Of a stretch of DNA of 64,000 nt, positions 43,558 to 51,963 are shown one piece after another. The stretch is from an uncultured Carboxylicivirga sp. (lineage in GTDB: Bacteria > Bacteroidota > Bacteroidia > Bacteroidales > Marinilabiliaceae). Numbering within the stretch: position 1 is the first letter of the stretch; each line of letters opens with the position of its first letter. The notes under the pieces were generated by a model that did not search any database, was not told the origin of the DNA, and saw only the letters and a program-made list of their open reading frames with translations. Location: the NCBI RefSeq assembly GCF_963674565.1, contig NZ_OY771430.1, forward strand, positions 4,526,001 to 4,590,000, given 5' to 3'. The translations under genes and the position numbers were made by a program.

Positions 43558-45015
43558 CTATAATTTTGTTATCTCACCAATCCATTGAATGAGTCCTTCA
43601 GGATCAGCATCCTGACAATGTCCACAGTCCCAGAAGATATAATCATTAACTAATTTATTCTGATTCTGCAATGCAGTTGACAGATTCACCATAACAGTCT
43701 GAGAAGTATGAAAATCAACAGTACCATTTCGTAACCACCAGTTTTGAGAACAACCTTCATTTTTATTTATGATGAAATACATAGCATTCATAAGGTTTAC
43801 CAAATGTTTTACTTCATTATCTATCTCAACATGCTCATCACCATTTGATTTTTGCATACTAAAGTTGGTAAAGTGTCGAGCATTTAATGATGCATTTCCA
43901 AACACTATATTTTCAGGAGATTTACACTGGAAATCATCAAAAGCGGGTAATCCTTTCATTCTTCCAATATGGGGCAGGTAAGCCTCGAAAGTAAAGTCAG
44001 CCTTGCCTTCTTTCCATGTAATCCAAGGATTTTTAGAAAGATAATCCGCCAATTGTTCTTCAGAAAGGGCTGATAAAAAGTTGTTTGCTGATGGTATGAG
44101 ATAATAGGTTGTAAGATATTTAGCATAGTTTTGAGCTGTAATTTCACCAAACCCATTTTTCCCATTAAGCGCCAGTGAACTTTGATAATCTTCGAACTCA
44201 CCTTTTAAGATTTGCGACAATTCCTGATCAACCAAGCCAGAGCGAACAGGTAAGGTACCATACATCCATTCGTAAGCCATATCGGCATGTTCCAAATCTG
44301 TAATAGGGCTATAGCAAGCCGTTGCATATATTTTATCTGATTCATCAGCCGCTCCGATCTCTTTTAAGTATGGATCAAACAACTCATTATCACCCGAAGC
44401 ACCTAACAAGGCAGATAGTGCTCCACCAGCACTACAACCAACAGAAACGATCTTATCCTCATCGCCGGGAATCACCTCTTTATTGTGCCTTAAATAACGA
44501 ACAGTTGCTTTTAGGTCAACAATTGCAGCTGGAGCTTTTCCATAGTATGTGCCATCTTCTGCTAAATTATCACGACCTCTGCAACCAGGTGTTACTACAA
44601 CATATCCGGCTGCAAGAGCTAACATTGATTTATCTGATGAGATGCCGGGTAGTTGTTTCGGTTTATCTTCCATGTCATCATCTACCTTATTTCGTACCGA
44701 CATATATCCTCCCACTTTAATATTAAAAAAGATAGGTGCATTTGAAGCATCTATATCTTTCCCATTGATTGATACAGGCACCAATAAATCCAAACTCTGA
44801 TAGTCTAGGTCAACGGGCTTGGCAACATATGGAATGTGAGAATACGATTTACAAATAACTTCGAGGTTGCCCTGCTTTGTGGCAATCTGAAAAGTTTCCA
44901 GTTTGTATTCATTTTCAGAAAATTGCAATACATCTTCATCATTCGAAAGAGAGCATTGAATTAAACTGAGAGAAAGGACAATGGCAGTAAGACATTTAAT
45001 TATTATATTTTTCAT
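43558..45015 (-). CDS. Lipid-anchored tannase-like serine esterase (subtype B type)
   Basis: From the ATG at 45015 the protein has 485 residues, a signal peptide and lipobox with C21 (SLIQC). The alpha/beta-hydrolase features are VVTPGCRGRDN (oxyanion region), the nucleophile S195 in GCSAGGALS, a likely acid in RNGTVDFHTS and the histidine in DCGHCQDADPEG. This combination, with NWWLRNGT, fits bacterial subtype B tannases, which release gallate from galloyl esters. An upstream start at 45102 would add 29 residues before the signal and was rejected. Another aromatic-ester specificity is possible. It is flanked by terminators, so it is a single-gene unit. Confidence 0.78.
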   Translation of the reverse strand: MKNIIIKCLTAIVLSLSLIQCSLSNDEDVLQFSENEYKLETFQIATKQGNLEVICKSYSHIPYVAKPVDLDYQSLDLLVPVSINGKDIDASNAPIFFNIKVGGYMSVRNKVDDDMEDKPKQLPGISSDKSMLALAAGYVVVTPGCRGRDNLAEDGTYYGKAPAAIVDLKATVRYLRHNKEVIPGDEDKIVSVGCSAGGALSALLGASGDNELFDPYLKEIGAADESDKIYATACYSPITDLEHADMAYEWMYGTLPVRSGLVDQELSQILKGEFEDYQSSLALNGKNGFGEITAQNYAKYLTTYYLIPSANNFLSALSEEQLADYLSKNPWITWKEGKADFTFEAYLPHIGRMKGLPAFDDFQCKSPENIVFGNASLNARHFTNFSMQKSNGDEHVEIDNEVKHLVNLMNAMYFIINKNEGCSQNWWLRNGTVDFHTSQTVMVNLSTALQNQNKLVNDYIFWDCGHCQDADPEGLIQWIGEITKL

Positions 45016-45125
45016 CAGTGTGGAATTTTTATTTTTAGTCGATATATGGCTTAGTTTCCTATGAACTTTAGCCTTAAAGAATGTTAAAAGTAATTCCAAC
45101 ATTTAATATTATCCACATGGCAGTT

Positions 45126-45156
45126 AAAAAAAACCACCTCAGAATAGAAGTGGCTT
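45126..45156 (-). terminator. Terminator after the DUF1080/oxidoreductase operon
   Basis: Arms AAACCACCTC (45131-45140) and GAAGTGGCTT (45147-45156) pair imperfectly, with an A run at 45126-45133 that reads as U on the minus strand. It resembles the terminator at 43502-43530. Confidence 0.55.
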
Positions 45157-45208
45157 TAGAAAAATATGGTTATCCAATAATTCTCCAGATGTTGTTATAG
45201 TTTGTTTT

Positions 45209-45445
45209 TTAACTTCGACTTACTATTTTAAGTATTAGCCAATAAAACAATCGGATTATTGCGGACACAATATAAAGTGTGCAACTAATAGTTATTACAA
45301 AGCCCAATGAAGTATACAATTCGCTCCATTGGGTTTGATATTTAATAATGGAGAAAATATTTAAGCTAAATGAAATGCCAAGGAGAAGTAACCAGATAAT
45401 CAGTTCCCTGCGGATATCTTTGCTTTTTATTGTGATGTCTTTCAT
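45209..45445 (-). CDS. Small two-helix membrane protein, function unknown
   Basis: The start at 45445 gives 78 residues beginning MKDITIKSKDIRREL. Earlier starts at 45478 (ATG) and 45493 (TTG) are possible. Two membrane helices (IIWLLLLGISFSLNIFS and FVITISCTLYIVSAIIRLFYWL) flank the conserved-looking IIKYQTQWSELYTSLG. Small proteins of this pattern are frequent at the ends of sugar-oxidoreductase operons in Bacteroidales, as I recall it. It is the last gene of the DUF1080 operon. The function is unknown. Confidence 0.7.
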   Translation of the reverse strand: MKDITIKSKDIRRELIIWLLLLGISFSLNIFSIIKYQTQWSELYTSLGFVITISCTLYIVSAIIRLFYWLILKIVSRS

Positions 45446-45485
45446 AATTCTACTGATTTGATTTATACCAAAATCCATGAATAAT

Positions 45486-46772
45486 TTATCCAATCAGATA
45501 TTTATCAGGACATGTAATTCGCTCTCCTGTTTCTATGGATTTCTCAGTCAATAGCGACCAGATACTTGTATAATAACCTTCTTTCGTCATCCATTCAGGG
45601 GATGATTTTTGCTGGATATAGTCTATAAAATGAACGATTTCTTCCCGGGTTCCATCTCCATCCTGACCTTTGTAAATCTCTTCACCATTATAGGTTACAG
45701 CTGTTTCCGCTGCCCAACTTGAACCTCCGATGGGTGCACTTTTAAATAGACCATTCTGAATGTCATTGATCAATTGGGCAATACCGGGTGCAGGTTCGGG
45801 TTTAATTGGGTCTTCCCGTAAAATATTATTTGACTCTAATTTCATAGTCGCATAATCACCAATTATATGTTCCTCACATCCTTCGGCTTTGTTTATCGTC
45901 ATTGAGTCATAGATAAATTGGGTACCATCATCATATGAAAAAATGGCTGCCATATTATCGGGTACTTCCCTTCCATCTTTATAATATTGAATACTACCTG
46001 TAGCCATAACAGAGACAGGATATTTCTTCATTGCCCAATTCGCAACCTGTAACTGATGAGACATTAACTCTGTTAAAAGGCCGGCTGAATATTCTTTATA
46101 GAGTCTCCAATTAATCTTACGCTCCAGATCCGGAAGATTCGCTGGCACATCCCTTCTCCAATTATGATTTCTATGCCAATAGGCTTTCATCTGACCAATA
46201 ACTCCAATTTCTCCATTGTGAATTCGCTGCAAAGCATTTATATACTGATTGCTATGAAGGCGTTGATGCCCGATCAACAGGATTGATCCGGAATTTATGT
46301 GAGCATCATACATCGCCTTTGTATCATCGAGGGTGCGTGCCATTGCTTTCTCACACAATACATGAATTCCTTTGTTCAGGCAATCGATCGTTATATGAGC
46401 ATGTTGGTGCAAAGGAGTGGCAATGATTACACCGTCAACTGGGCTTTGGTTGATTAATTGGCTATAGTCAGTATACGTTTTAGGATTTATTTTATATCGT
46501 TTCGCTAAAGCAACTGCTTCATTTAAGCTTGGTCCATAATTATCACATACTGCAACAAGTTCATAATTAGGATTCACTTCTTGAGCCAAGAGAAGTTCCA
46601 TAAGATATCTTCCTCGACTACCGGTACCGATAACAGCCAGACGCACTTTCTTATCGCTGGCTAAGGCCGCAAATGTTCTGCCAAAAGGAGAAGCAGCTAA
46701 AGCCAAACCGGCACCTGCTATAGCAGTTTTTTTTATAAAATCTCTTCTGTTTCCCTTCATGGATTTTTTCAA
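45486..46772 (-). CDS. Tat-exported Gfo/Idh/MocA-family oxidoreductase
   Basis: The 428-residue protein has a twin-arginine signal (GNRRDFIKKTAIAGAGLALA), with RR at residues 9-10, so it acts in the periplasm. The Rossmann motif GTGSRG lies at 49-54. The family's EKP is replaced by EKA at 141-143, which keeps the lysine. GHQRLHSNQYINAL and YSAGLLTELMSHQ are further signatures of this exported group. Together with the DUF1080 protein and the second oxidoreductase it suggests 3-oxidation or 3-reduction of glycosides. It lies directly after apbE (17-base gap). Confidence 0.88.
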   Translation of the reverse strand: MKKSMKGNRRDFIKKTAIAGAGLALAASPFGRTFAALASDKKVRLAVIGTGSRGRYLMELLLAQEVNPNYELVAVCDNYGPSLNEAVALAKRYKINPKTYTDYSQLINQSPVDGVIIATPLHQHAHITIDCLNKGIHVLCEKAMARTLDDTKAMYDAHINSGSILLIGHQRLHSNQYINALQRIHNGEIGVIGQMKAYWHRNHNWRRDVPANLPDLERKINWRLYKEYSAGLLTELMSHQLQVANWAMKKYPVSVMATGSIQYYKDGREVPDNMAAIFSYDDGTQFIYDSMTINKAEGCEEHIIGDYATMKLESNNILREDPIKPEPAPGIAQLINDIQNGLFKSAPIGGSSWAAETAVTYNGEEIYKGQDGDGTREEIVHFIDYIQQKSSPEWMTKEGYYTSIWSLLTEKSIETGERITCPDKYLIG

Positions 46773-46789
46773 TGATTAGGTTGTATTTA

Positions 46790-47593
46790 TTAAGCTGAAA
46801 TTGAGTTGTACAATACTTTCCTGACCTTAAAATTTTCGAGTATTTGAGAATGCTCTTTAATGGGTGCTGCAATTATAGCTGTTGATAACACTTCGGCACT
46901 TATAGGGTCATCAGTTACTACACAAACAGTCCTTTTTGATTGACATAATTCGCCTGTATTAGGATTCTTGATATGAGCCATTCCATTATGTAATCCACTA
47001 ATGGAAATACAATCGTTTGTGAGTTGCAGTTCTTCATTAATTCCGTTCTGAGATTGAAATGAGAAAGGCCAATATTCTCCAAATGGATGCCTTCCAATTG
47101 TTAGTACTGAACTTTCGCCAAAACTAACCAATGCATTTTCGATCCCATATAATTTTAAGATGTTACGCACATGATCTAAGGCAATTCCTTTGCCAATTGC
47201 ACCAAAATCCAGTTTGATGTTGTCATTCAAAAACCTGATTCCGGATGTATTATAATTTAGTTGTAAATCATTCCTCTCTGTAAGGTCTTCATTCATTCTA
47301 CTTTGATAGCAAACATCGAAATATCCGTTTGTAAGATTTTTAAATTCAATACAACTTTCGATTACTTTAAATAATATGGAACTAACCTTTATTTCTTCTT
47401 TATGTGCATTTTGGTTTAAGTAGTATGTATCAGCCTGAGAATCAAAACGACTAAGAACTTTTTCCAGGTCAATTGTTTTTTTCTTGATCTCCTCAAAAAC
47501 CTTACAATGCAGCGAATAGTCATTTCCCCAAAATACAACATCCATACGGGTATTCATCGACAAAAAGGTTTTATGGAAAAGATTGATATTCAT
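46790..47593 (-). CDS. FAD:protein FMN transferase (ApbE family)
   Basis: ApbE moves FMN from FAD to a threonine or serine of target flavoproteins outside the cytoplasm. The 267-residue protein has the family motifs: SMNTRMDVV near the N terminus, VLSRFDSQAD, DFGAIGKGIALDHV and the closing DDPISAEVLSTA. It lacks any signal peptide or lipobox, which is unusual because most ApbE proteins are exported; possibly the start is upstream or it acts inside. It sits between two Tat-exported oxidoreductases in one operon. No typical (S/T)GA(S/T) target motif was seen in the neighbours. Confidence 0.88.
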   Translation of the reverse strand: MNINLFHKTFLSMNTRMDVVFWGNDYSLHCKVFEEIKKKTIDLEKVLSRFDSQADTYYLNQNAHKEEIKVSSILFKVIESCIEFKNLTNGYFDVCYQSRMNEDLTERNDLQLNYNTSGIRFLNDNIKLDFGAIGKGIALDHVRNILKLYGIENALVSFGESSVLTIGRHPFGEYWPFSFQSQNGINEELQLTNDCISISGLHNGMAHIKNPNTGELCQSKRTVCVVTDDPISAEVLSTAIIAAPIKEHSQILENFKVRKVLYNSISA

Positions 47594-47617
47594 TATGATA
47601 TAATAAAAAGTTAAAGG

Positions 47618-47643
47618 CCTATCTCACTTGGTTGTAAGATAGG
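47618..47643 (-). other. Hairpin in the apbE upstream gap
   Basis: Arms CCTATCT (47618-47624) and AGATAGG (47637-47643) enclose 12 bases within the 67-base gap between the second oxidoreductase gene and apbE. It could be an intra-operon attenuator or an mRNA-stability element. The support is the stem only. Confidence 0.35.
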
Positions 47644-47660
47644 TCTATGTGTTTTTAAGT

Positions 47661-48989
47661 TTATATTTTGGGTTCCCAGCCCTTTTCATATTCACGTTTC
47701 CAGAGTTTAGCAGCTGCTTTGTTTCCAACAACTTTACCTGTAGCAGGATCAATTTTTATACTTTCTCCAACTTCTTGTGCAATATTACCTAAATGGCATA
47801 GCTGAGTTGAAATCCCTGCAGAAGCGATAGGCGATTGTAGTTGCTCATTGATCCGTATGGCATTGGTGAAATTCTGAATATGTTTTACTGTCAAACCATC
47901 GAATCCTGATAAATCAGCCGTGTTATTTGAAGTACCTTTATGTTGTTCGTTTACAGTTTTAATTTCTCTTCCTCCAAGATCATATAAAGTATATTTTTCA
48001 CGATTCAAATGCATTGAACCTTTGGTTCCGTAGATAAACGTACCACGACCGCCTCCTTTGCTAAAACCATTGCAGCTGTTACCTTCCCACGAAAGCATTT
48101 TACCACCCTCGAACTTATAACTTGCCAGTTGTGTATCAAACCATTCCCAGTCATCACCTTTGTAATGGAGCCTTCCTCCGGTTGAAACAACACGAATAGG
48201 ATAGTCAACACCTAAAGCCCATCGGCAAATATCAATCTCATGAGTTCCGTTATTATGTATCTCTCCGGTACCCCAGGTTTTAAACCAATGCCAGTTATAC
48301 GGATGTACATTATCCCTGTAATTTTCGCGTGGGGCCGGACCCTGCCATAAATCCCAATCAAGATGGTTGGGAACTGATACAACTTTCCCTGTACCAATCG
48401 GTCCTCTCGTATTGGAATAAAATGCTTTTGCGTTATAAACATCCCCAATTAGGCCGTCACGAATATCTTTAATAGCAATTGCTGAACTTTCAGATGATCG
48501 TTGTTGATTACCCATTTGAACCACCTTTTGATATTTTGCCTGAGCAGCAATAAGCAATTCTGTTTCATGTGGATTGTGACTACAAGGTTTTTCGACATAT
48601 ACATGTTTGCCAGCCTGTAATGCCATTATAGCCATCGGAGCATGCCAATGCTCAGGTGTTGCAATTAATATTGCATCTACATCCTTTTTCTCAAGAACTT
48701 TTCTAAAGTCTTTTTCCAATGATGGTGTATAGCCCAATGTTTTATTGCAATAGTTCTTAAAATCATTTAATCTGTTAGAGTCAACATCGCATGCGTAAAC
48801 TAATTTGATTTTACTGGCAAGACCAATAGACTGGGCCAACGCATACGAACGTCCACCAGTTCCAAGGATGGCAGCATTAACAGTTTCATTGGAGCCAATG
48901 ATGTTTGCATACGCTTTTGTTGAACTCAATAAGCTGATACCTGCCATGCCAAGGGCTGTATTTTTTATAAAGTTTCTTCGTGTTGTCAT
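47661..48989 (-). CDS. Tat-exported Gfo/Idh/MocA-family oxidoreductase
   Basis: This 442-residue paralogue of the other oxidoreductase in the operon has a Tat signal (TTRRNFIKNTALGMAG), with RR at 4-5, and a cleavage region near AYA. The NAD motif GTGGRS is at 43-48 and the catalytic EKP at 133-135. The region EHWHAPMAIMALQAGKHVYVEKP, with HGTHEIDICRW-like NNGTHEIDICRWALG, is typical of exported glycoside oxidoreductases. It lies 79 bases after the DUF1080 gene ends. The C-terminal domain probably binds the sugar. Confidence 0.88.
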   Translation of the reverse strand: MTTRRNFIKNTALGMAGISLLSSTKAYANIIGSNETVNAAILGTGGRSYALAQSIGLASKIKLVYACDVDSNRLNDFKNYCNKTLGYTPSLEKDFRKVLEKKDVDAILIATPEHWHAPMAIMALQAGKHVYVEKPCSHNPHETELLIAAQAKYQKVVQMGNQQRSSESSAIAIKDIRDGLIGDVYNAKAFYSNTRGPIGTGKVVSVPNHLDWDLWQGPAPRENYRDNVHPYNWHWFKTWGTGEIHNNGTHEIDICRWALGVDYPIRVVSTGGRLHYKGDDWEWFDTQLASYKFEGGKMLSWEGNSCNGFSKGGGRGTFIYGTKGSMHLNREKYTLYDLGGREIKTVNEQHKGTSNNTADLSGFDGLTVKHIQNFTNAIRINEQLQSPIASAGISTQLCHLGNIAQEVGESIKIDPATGKVVGNKAAAKLWKREYEKGWEPKI

Positions 48990-49068
48990 TTTAAATATAA
49001 ATTTGGATTTAATAGCTAAGAAAGTGCATGACTCTTTTGTGTCGGGTATGCACTATATTCTTAAGTTT

Positions 49069-50433
49069 TTACAGTTCCTTGATTTTAATATTCTTAAAGT
49101 GAACTTCATCGCCATGGTCCTGAAGTAGGATCAGACCTTCCTCGGCTTCTCCAAAGCCTGGCCATATACTATATTTACTGTAAGCAACCAAAGCTCTCCA
49201 TTGTTGTGTGTTTCGTTCATATTCAACCACCTTGCATCCGTTTAAATAATGTTCTACTTTTTTGCCATTAACAACAATACGGGCTCTATTCCAATTATAT
49301 TGGTTTACATATTTCAAAGGTCCAAGCGATGGAATATATTCCCTTCCACTTGCTTTTATCAGGTCGTAAAGTGATCCTAAAGTACGATTACCATTAACAC
49401 CTTTTTTAGCATCCGGGTGAATATCATCATCCAAAATCTGAAACTCACATCCGATGGCAGAACCTTTATCTTTATTCAATTCGGTATTTACAAAATACTT
49501 AATTCCACTGTTGGCTCCTTTGGTAAATTTAAAATCGACTTCCAGAATAAAGTTTTTATATGGTTGTGTAGTTACAATGTCACCACCATTCTCGGATTCA
49601 GCCCCTCCTGATGACTGTACGGATAGGATTCCATCTTGAATAGTCCAGCCATTAGCTGGAAAATCGTCAAGTTTGGCTCCGCGCCAACCTTGTGTTGTTT
49701 TTCCATCCCAAAGTAATTTCCAACCGTCAGCGGTTTCATTCTTTGTCAGTGTATTTTTTAAGTAGCTAATTTCAGGAGCTGTTGTTTCAAAATCATAATC
49801 AGCCGGAATCTCTTTAATGGTAATATTTCTCCAACGTGTTTTTTTACCGATTGATTCACCCCCGGCAGAGTGAACCTGCAATGCTACAAATCCGGTTTCA
49901 ATTTCTTCTTCAATCAGATTAGCAATGTTTACCCCATTTAACCAGGTTGCAATTCTGTTTCCAGCAGCAATCACCTTTACCTTATTCCATTCCTGGTTTT
50001 TATAAGCCGTTTTAACTTCAGGATTATACTCAACAGGATACCGCCAGTTATTTCGGCTTTGATCATAAATACCTCCTGACCATCCGCGGGGTGAATCATC
50101 AGCTTCAACCTGTGGCCCATAAACACTATGGACTCCTCTGGTTTTGTCATATTGACTTCGAATCTGCACGCCACCATTGAGACCGGCATCCATTTTTATT
50201 TCATATTCAAGAATGAAGTTGGTAAATTGTTGCTTGGTAGCAAGGTAAGTGCTTGGGGATCCTTCGGTTGTTATTCCAACAATAGCGCCATCTTCAACTA
50301 CATATGTGGCATATCCATTGAGTGGTTTCCAACCTTTAAGATTTTTTCCATTAAACAATTCTGTTGAATTTTTTTGCGCTTGTAGCGAAAGAGCAAAAAT
50401 GAACAGGATAGAGACAATACTTCTTATTTTCAT
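49069..50433 (-). CDS. Exported protein with two DUF1080 (3-keto-glycoside-cleaving type) domains
   Basis: The 454-residue protein has a signal peptide ending LSLQAQ and two LamG-like DUF1080 domains. The first starts near ELFNGKNLKGWKPLNG and the second near KLLWDGKTTQGWRG, each closing with a strand such as VHFKNIKIKEL. DUF1080 proteins have been shown in Bacteroides and other bacteria to cleave 3-keto-glycosides produced by Gfo/Idh/MocA oxidoreductases. As the first gene of the operon with two such oxidoreductases, it fits that pathway. The exact glycoside is unknown. It is divergent from the regulator at 50610. Confidence 0.88.
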   Translation of the reverse strand: MKIRSIVSILFIFALSLQAQKNSTELFNGKNLKGWKPLNGYATYVVEDGAIVGITTEGSPSTYLATKQQFTNFILEYEIKMDAGLNGGVQIRSQYDKTRGVHSVYGPQVEADDSPRGWSGGIYDQSRNNWRYPVEYNPEVKTAYKNQEWNKVKVIAAGNRIATWLNGVNIANLIEEEIETGFVALQVHSAGGESIGKKTRWRNITIKEIPADYDFETTAPEISYLKNTLTKNETADGWKLLWDGKTTQGWRGAKLDDFPANGWTIQDGILSVQSSGGAESENGGDIVTTQPYKNFILEVDFKFTKGANSGIKYFVNTELNKDKGSAIGCEFQILDDDIHPDAKKGVNGNRTLGSLYDLIKASGREYIPSLGPLKYVNQYNWNRARIVVNGKKVEHYLNGCKVVEYERNTQQWRALVAYSKYSIWPGFGEAEEGLILLQDHGDEVHFKNIKIKEL

Positions 50434-50524
50434 TTCATGTTTGAGTTAACTGTTAAAAAACGAATGTTTTTAAATTTAACTCAACTAACTTATTAAAAGC
50501 CCTTTTTACGTTGTTTTTACCCTT

Positions 50525-50541
50525 GTTTTAACGGTTAAAAC
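50525..50541. promoter_or_regulatory. 17-nt palindrome, candidate operator
   Basis: GTTTTAAC-G-GTTAAAAC is a perfect inverted repeat in the divergent region between the DUF1080 operon and the regulator gene. Half-site-like GTTAAAA elements also occur at 50452-50461 and, inverted, near 50509-50520. It lies 17 bases upstream of the regulator's -7 element. Confidence 0.6.
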
Positions 50542-50557
50542 ACAAGACTTAAGGCCT

Positions 50558-50565
50558 TAGTTTTG
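50558..50565 (+). promoter_or_regulatory. -7 element of the winged-helix regulator gene
   Basis: TAGTTTTG fits TAnnTTTG, 44 bases before the ATG at 50610. It overlaps the GTG at 50565, which is thereby unlikely to be the start. Confidence 0.55.
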
Positions 50566-50609
50566 TGGGGATTGTATTTTTTGTTTTCTTTACATTTAAG
50601 AAGACCCTA

Positions 50610-51770
50610 ATGATTACAGAGCAAGACAAAAAAGAGACACTAAAACGTATTTTAAATAGTAAAACATTCTCGAAGTCGACAACTACGAATGTTTTATTAA
50701 AGTTTCTTGTTGAAAAATCCATACAGGATGTTGAAATTACAGCAGCCGATATCGGTCATGAGATTTTTGGTGCCCGATATGAACAGGAAAAAAGTGAAGC
50801 CACTGTCAGGGTTAATATTTACCATTTACGAAAAAAACTAAAGAGATACTTCGAGGAAGAAGGACAGAATGATCCTATCGCTATTTTTATTGAGACAGGG
50901 CAATATAAAGTTAGCTTTAAAGAGGTAACGAATGGCAAACCTGGCAGAAAGAAGCCTGTTTTTTCTATTGTACTGGCATTCTTCTTTATCATTTTATTGG
51001 CCGTACTATTTTTAATTAGTAGTAAACCAAAAGATAGAATATGGTCGTCTATTTTTAAAAACAATTATCAAAATACATTATACTTAAGCCCCATTTATGG
51101 CTATTCAGGTCCCGGACCAGGCGGGAGTTATATCTTTCATAGAGATACACGTATTAATTCTGACCTCCAACTACAAAAGATGTTGGATTCCCTTAATCTT
51201 CCTGAAGATAGTTATGAACCAGCCTGGAATAATTATGTCACATTTGAAGATGCAGCAACACTAAGACATTTCTCTCGATTATTCACATCTCACAGAAAAG
51301 ATTTTGCAGTAAGAAGAGCTACGGATTTTTTAATAAGTGATATAAAAGACCAAAATATTATTTATTTAAGCCCAATGCGTTACCATACGCAGTTCAGAGA
51401 TGTGTTTAATGAATTCTCCACTAATATAAAGTTGTCGGGTAATATTGCAGACAATGTCTATATTAGTTATACTGGTGATGAATCAAAAACTGACTCAACA
51501 TGGAAGTTGAAATCAGACTCTAGAACCTTTGAACATGCCATTGCGGCTAAATTTAAAGGTTCTAATAATACAAATCACATTATGTTTTTTGCCGATCATG
51601 GATTGGGATTAACAGCCATGGCAGAATTCTTTACCAATGAAGATTCCATTCGTTCATTCTCCGATAAACATCTCAAAGAAACAGAGGAGTTTATTGCCTT
51701 ATTCTATGTGAGTGGTAAGAATCGAACCAATCTGGATCTCAAGCTTATACTATTGGATGACAATAAGTAA
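50610..51770 (+). CDS. Membrane-anchored winged-helix regulator (one-component type)
   Basis: From the ATG at 50610 the protein has 386 residues. The N-terminal part has the DNA-binding pattern TVRVNIYHLRKKLKRYFEEE, then an IFIETGQYKVSF wing, like ToxR/OmpR-type winged helices. One membrane helix (about residues 128-147, SIVLAFFFIILLAVLFLIS) separates it from a 240-residue sensor part outside the cytoplasm with LYLSPIYGYSGPGPGGSYIF and YLSPMRYHTQ. It thus can sense in the periplasm and bind DNA directly. It is divergent from the DUF1080 operon, which it probably controls through the palindrome between them. A related layout is known beside Bacteroides 3-keto-glycoside genes. Confidence 0.8.
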   Translation: MITEQDKKETLKRILNSKTFSKSTTTNVLLKFLVEKSIQDVEITAADIGHEIFGARYEQEKSEATVRVNIYHLRKKLKRYFEEEGQNDPIAIFIETGQYKVSFKEVTNGKPGRKKPVFSIVLAFFFIILLAVLFLISSKPKDRIWSSIFKNNYQNTLYLSPIYGYSGPGPGGSYIFHRDTRINSDLQLQKMLDSLNLPEDSYEPAWNNYVTFEDAATLRHFSRLFTSHRKDFAVRRATDFLISDIKDQNIIYLSPMRYHTQFRDVFNEFSTNIKLSGNIADNVYISYTGDESKTDSTWKLKSDSRTFEHAIAAKFKGSNNTNHIMFFADHGLGLTAMAEFFTNEDSIRSFSDKHLKETEEFIALFYVSGKNRTNLDLKLILLDDNK

Positions 51771-51866
51771 TCTTTCCTAACTTTATTAAACTAGCGATAG
51801 AAAGCTTATTCAATAAACTTTAGATTTATTAACTCATGTAATACCATTAAAACAATTCATTTGTTT

Positions 51867-51874
51867 TAATTTTG
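51867..51874 (+). promoter_or_regulatory. Candidate -7 element of the Bcr/CflA transporter gene
   Basis: TAATTTTG matches TAnnTTTG and leaves a leader of about 90 bases before the ATG at 51964. No matched -33 box was found. The rest of the 193-base gap shows nothing else. Confidence 0.4.
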
Positions 51875-51963
51875 TCTTGATTTTATAATCTGTCAGAGTT
51901 TTTCTAATTCCAACATTTATTTTATAATTTGATTAAGCCATTGAAGAAACGGTTGTTTTTTTA

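Noticed and set aside
43436..43558. GCCACTTC/GAAGTGGC-like hairpins at 43506 and 45131 as a mobile repeat family
   Set aside because: Both lie right after genes with A runs on the correct side and are simply explained as terminators.
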